Origin: an uncultured beta proteobacterium
GTDB lineage: Bacteria; Pseudomonadota; Gammaproteobacteria; Burkholderiales; Burkholderiaceae_C
Assembly: GCA_903870955.1 (NCBI GenBank)
Contig: CAIQEX010000595.1
Coordinates: 1-8,994 of the forward strand
Reading direction: 5' to 3'
Length of the DNA stretch: 8,994 bases
Numbering within the stretch: position 1 is the first letter of the stretch; each line of letters begins with the position of its first letter. A model generated the notes under the pieces. The model had not been told where the DNA came from, ran no database searches, and was given only the letters and a program-made list of their open reading frames with translations. Below are positions 7,326 through 8,994 of this stretch, piece by piece. The translations under genes were made by a program, and so were the position numbers.

Positions 7326-8045
7326 TCAGCGACCGATCAGTTGAATGCTCCAAAAGGCCAAAAAACCGCCGAACAGAACCAGCGTTGATATAGGCTTTTC
7401 TTCCACCTCGTGGGCCTCGATCAACAGTTCTTCAGTTACCAGATAGAGCAAGGCCGCCGCACTGAAGGCCAGCGTGCCGCCGATTACGGCGTGCGAGGCT
7501 CCGGTCAGCAGGGCGCTGCCCAAAACAGAAAACACCAACACGGTGATACCCAATGCCCCCGACAGGGCAATGATGCGCCGGCCCGATGTGGCACTGGAGG
7601 CCAGGGCCAGCCCCAGGAACAACAACTCCACCGAAAGGCCCAGGGCCAGGATGGTGCCGGTCTGGCCACCCGCCGCAAAGCCTGCGCCGATGATGAAACC
7701 GTCGGTGGCTACATCAATGAAGGTGGCCAAAAGCAAACCACTGCCCATGCCAGCGGCCGCACCACCCAGCTTGGCCTGATGCTCCATGCGCATAGTCCAA
7801 AGCTTGATGCCGTACATGAACAGACTGCCCAGCGCAAAGCATGCAATCAACACCAGAGCGGGGGCGTGCTCGCGTTCGATTTCAGGCAATAACTCAACCG
7901 CCAGCGCAGCCAGCACCACGCCCGCAGCAAAGTGCTGAATCAGGCTGCGCGCCTGGTGGTTGGGCGTCCATACTGCGGCCATCACACCACCGAGTAGTGC
8001 GACCACAGCGGGTATCGCCATGATCATGAAATCTTGTGTCGTCAT
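7326..8045 (-). CDS. ZIP-family-like divalent metal transporter with non-canonical core
   Basis: This 239-residue integral membrane protein has about eight hydrophobic segments and resembles bacterial ZIP transporters, which usually bring Zn2+, Fe2+ or related ions into the cytoplasm. The TM2-type block HFAAGVVLAALAVELLPE (38-55) is typical and keeps H38. The cytoplasmic loop after TM3 is short, with one His (H89). In TM4, where canonical ZIPs have a His-Asn-x-x-Glu/Asp-Gly core, this protein has D111-VATD115-G116. In TM5 the expected His-x-x-Pro-Glu-Gly is replaced by VE140LLFLG. Additional acidic and His residues occur at E205, E206, E210 and H212. Length and topology fit the family, but the metal site is shifted from His toward acidic ligands, so substrate or direction may differ. 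The ATG at 8043-8045 has no clear ribosome binding site; Met7 and Met9 are alternatives. A dyad lies just upstream. Confidence 0.75.
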   Translation of the reverse strand: MTTQDFMIMAIPAVVALLGGVMAAVWTPNHQARSLIQHFAAGVVLAALAVELLPEIEREHAPALVLIACFALGSLFMYGIKLWTMRMEHQAKLGGAAAGMGSGLLLATFIDVATDGFIIGAGFAAGGQTGTILALGLSVELLFLGLALASSATSGRRIIALSGALGITVLVFSVLGSALLTGASHAVIGGTLAFSAAALLYLVTEELLIEAHEVEEKPISTLVLFGGFLAFWSIQLIGR

Positions 8046-8235
8046 ACATTAAATAGGGTTTATCAATTCACTACTGAAATGAATTTTGTTGGAATGCATA
8101 CTAGTTGGAGCACCTTGTCTTTAACTTAAGAGAATCCATGTGGCGCCCCGTTTGCGCAACGCCCGACTTGTGGGTGAACGCCAGAAATCGGCGTGACGGG
8201 AACTGTTCGATTTGCCGCCCAACCTGCGTCAGGCA
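8046..8235. other. Intergenic region between DUF4010 and ZIP genes
   Basis: These 190 bp contain no supported gene. The part next to the ZIP start (about 8046-8105) is AT-rich against a GC-rich background, which suggests a promoter for the minus-strand ZIP gene. TATTTA (complement of about 8049-8054) is a possible -10, but it lies so near the ATG that the transcript would be almost leaderless. The right half has a small stem ACGCC (8178-8182) / GGCGT (8190-8194) with a 7-base loop and no T-tract, a weak candidate for the end of the DUF4010 transcript. Confidence 0.4.
8065..8085. promoter_or_regulatory. Inverted repeat upstream of the ZIP gene, possible operator
   Basis: AATTCA (8065-8070) and TGAATT (8080-8085) form a perfect 6-bp inverted repeat with a 9-bp spacer, centred about 30 bp upstream of the ZIP start codon. 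Size and place suit a dimeric repressor site. It does not match the Zur or Fur consensus as I know them, and the AT-richness of the region raises the chance of a random dyad. Confidence 0.3.
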
Positions 8236-8994
8236 CTACCTGACCCACCAAAACCCCAGCCAGGACGCCGACACCATCAAGACCAGGCCGGAAACAATCT
8301 TGTTGGCATAGGCCGGGCCACCCGCCTGGAAGGCCACAACAGCTTTGGTCACGGCATTGGTGGTCAAGCCCAACAAAATGGGAACCATCGCTTGTGTCGC
8401 CTCAATCTTGCCTGCGGCCATCAATGAGGCGGCCGACGCAGCGGTTGCATGTGCATCGGCGAATCCGGAGACTGCGGCTCCGATCAAAAGGCCGGCATCG
8501 CCGAGCCAGGCGTTGAGTCCGGCCGATGCGGTCATCACCACGCCCAGCAACACGGAAAAGCCGACGGATGTTTTCAAATCAAAGGCACGGCCGGCTTCGC
8601 CCACCTCGTAGGGACGCGCATCTCTGACACTTCGGACAAAAAATACCACGCCGTACAAGAAGGCCACACCACCCCCCAGAGCCATTGGCCATGCCATGGC
8701 CCGCAGCAATGCGGGCTGGACCAAGGCGATCACCAGCGACATCTGAACCATGGTGGCGATTGAAGACAGCACGGCACCGGCTACAGCGGGGGCCATCAGC
8801 GAGGCATCCTGCCGGGTGCGTTGGCCCATGGCATGAATGGTGGCTGCGCTGGAGACAAAGCCAGAAGCAAACCCGGCCAGCGGAAGCCCGTGCTGCGGCC
8901 CCATCCAGCGCATACCCACATAGCCTGCTGCGCTGATGGCCATGACGGCCACGATCAGGGTCGTCAATGCGCGCGGGTTGAGCGCATCGAATGG
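8236..8994 (-). CDS. MgtC/SapB-family membrane protein, C-terminal DUF4010 domain (5' end outside window)
   Basis: The visible 252 residues are the C-terminal part of a gene that runs off the right edge; the stop is TAG at 8236-8238. The fragment matches the DUF4010 domain that usually follows an MgtC/SapB domain in membrane proteins of unknown function. Family-like blocks are PFDALNPRAL at the fragment start, GFASGFVSSAAT (41-52), SGFADAHATAASAASL (176-191) and TNAVTKAV (212-219). Six to seven hydrophobic segments are present. A TTG within the fragment (8965-8967) could be read as a start, but the family-like residues PFDALNPRAL lie before it, so the frame is truncated by the window rather than starting there. 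MgtC proteins are linked to magnesium homeostasis and virulence in other bacteria; extending that to DUF4010 proteins is only inference. The two halves of the fragment resemble each other, as described in the findings. It is 190 bp upstream of the ZIP gene on the same strand. Confidence 0.85.
   Translation of the reverse strand, partial: PFDALNPRALTTLIVAVMAISAAGYVGMRWMGPQHGLPLAGFASGFVSSAATIHAMGQRTRQDASLMAPAVAGAVLSSIATMVQMSLVIALVQPALLRAMAWPMALGGGVAFLYGVVFFVRSVRDARPYEVGEAGRAFDLKTSVGFSVLLGVVMTASAGLNAWLGDAGLLIGAAVSGFADAHATAASAASLMAAGKIEATQAMVPILLGLTTNAVTKAVVAFQAGGPAYANKIVSGLVLMVSASWLGFWWVR

Noticed and set aside
8105..8311. 68-codon plus-strand open frame in the ZIP/DUF4010 gap
   Set aside because: It overlaps the 3' end of the DUF4010 gene in antisense, has no ribosome binding site and no recognisable features.

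Overview
The window reads as ordinary chromosomal DNA of a GC-rich proteobacterium. The style of the proteins (UPF0114 membrane protein, HD-HD type CDF transporter, ACT-type amino acid permease, large multidomain c-di-GMP enzyme, MgtC/DUF4010 protein) suggests Betaproteobacteria, perhaps a Comamonadaceae-like member of the Burkholderiales. That placement is inference; no rRNA or other marker gene is present. There are seven protein-coding genes. I see no tRNA or rRNA, insertion sequence, integrase, CRISPR array, toxin-antitoxin pair or phage gene.

Layout, left to right. Positions 1-98 hold nothing that can be called. A UPF0114 (YqhA-like) membrane protein lies on the minus strand (99-701). 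It diverges across a 165-bp region from a plus-strand cation diffusion facilitator (867-1820). That gene converges, over a 65-bp spacer filled with hairpins, on a minus-strand short-chain dehydrogenase/reductase (1886-2638). All remaining genes are on the minus strand and are transcribed right to left: an MgtC/SapB-family protein with a DUF4010 domain, cut by the right window edge (8236-8994); a ZIP-like metal transporter with unusual metal-site motifs (7326-8045); a dCache-HAMP-PAS-GGDEF-EAL protein (4396-7197); an APC-superfamily amino acid/choline-type permease (2757-4325); and then the SDR, separated from the permease by a clear intrinsic terminator (2706-2738).

How the genes may work together. 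Six of the seven products are membrane proteins. Two are metal transporters of opposite usual direction, CDF for export and ZIP for uptake, and a third belongs to the MgtC family, which is linked to ion homeostasis. The gaps between the minus-strand genes are 70-190 bp, so a single tight operon is not supported and several genes probably have their own promoters. The c-di-GMP protein keeps its GGDEF, inhibitory-site and EAL residues and looks able both to make and to degrade the messenger in response to a periplasmic signal. No link between it and its neighbours is visible beyond position.

I did not find a convincing undescribed system. The best leads are the non-canonical ZIP core, a visible internal duplication in the DUF4010 protein, a leader upstream of the permease that could fold over its ribosome binding site, a dyad just upstream of the ZIP gene, and alternative hairpins in the convergent CDF/SDR spacer.
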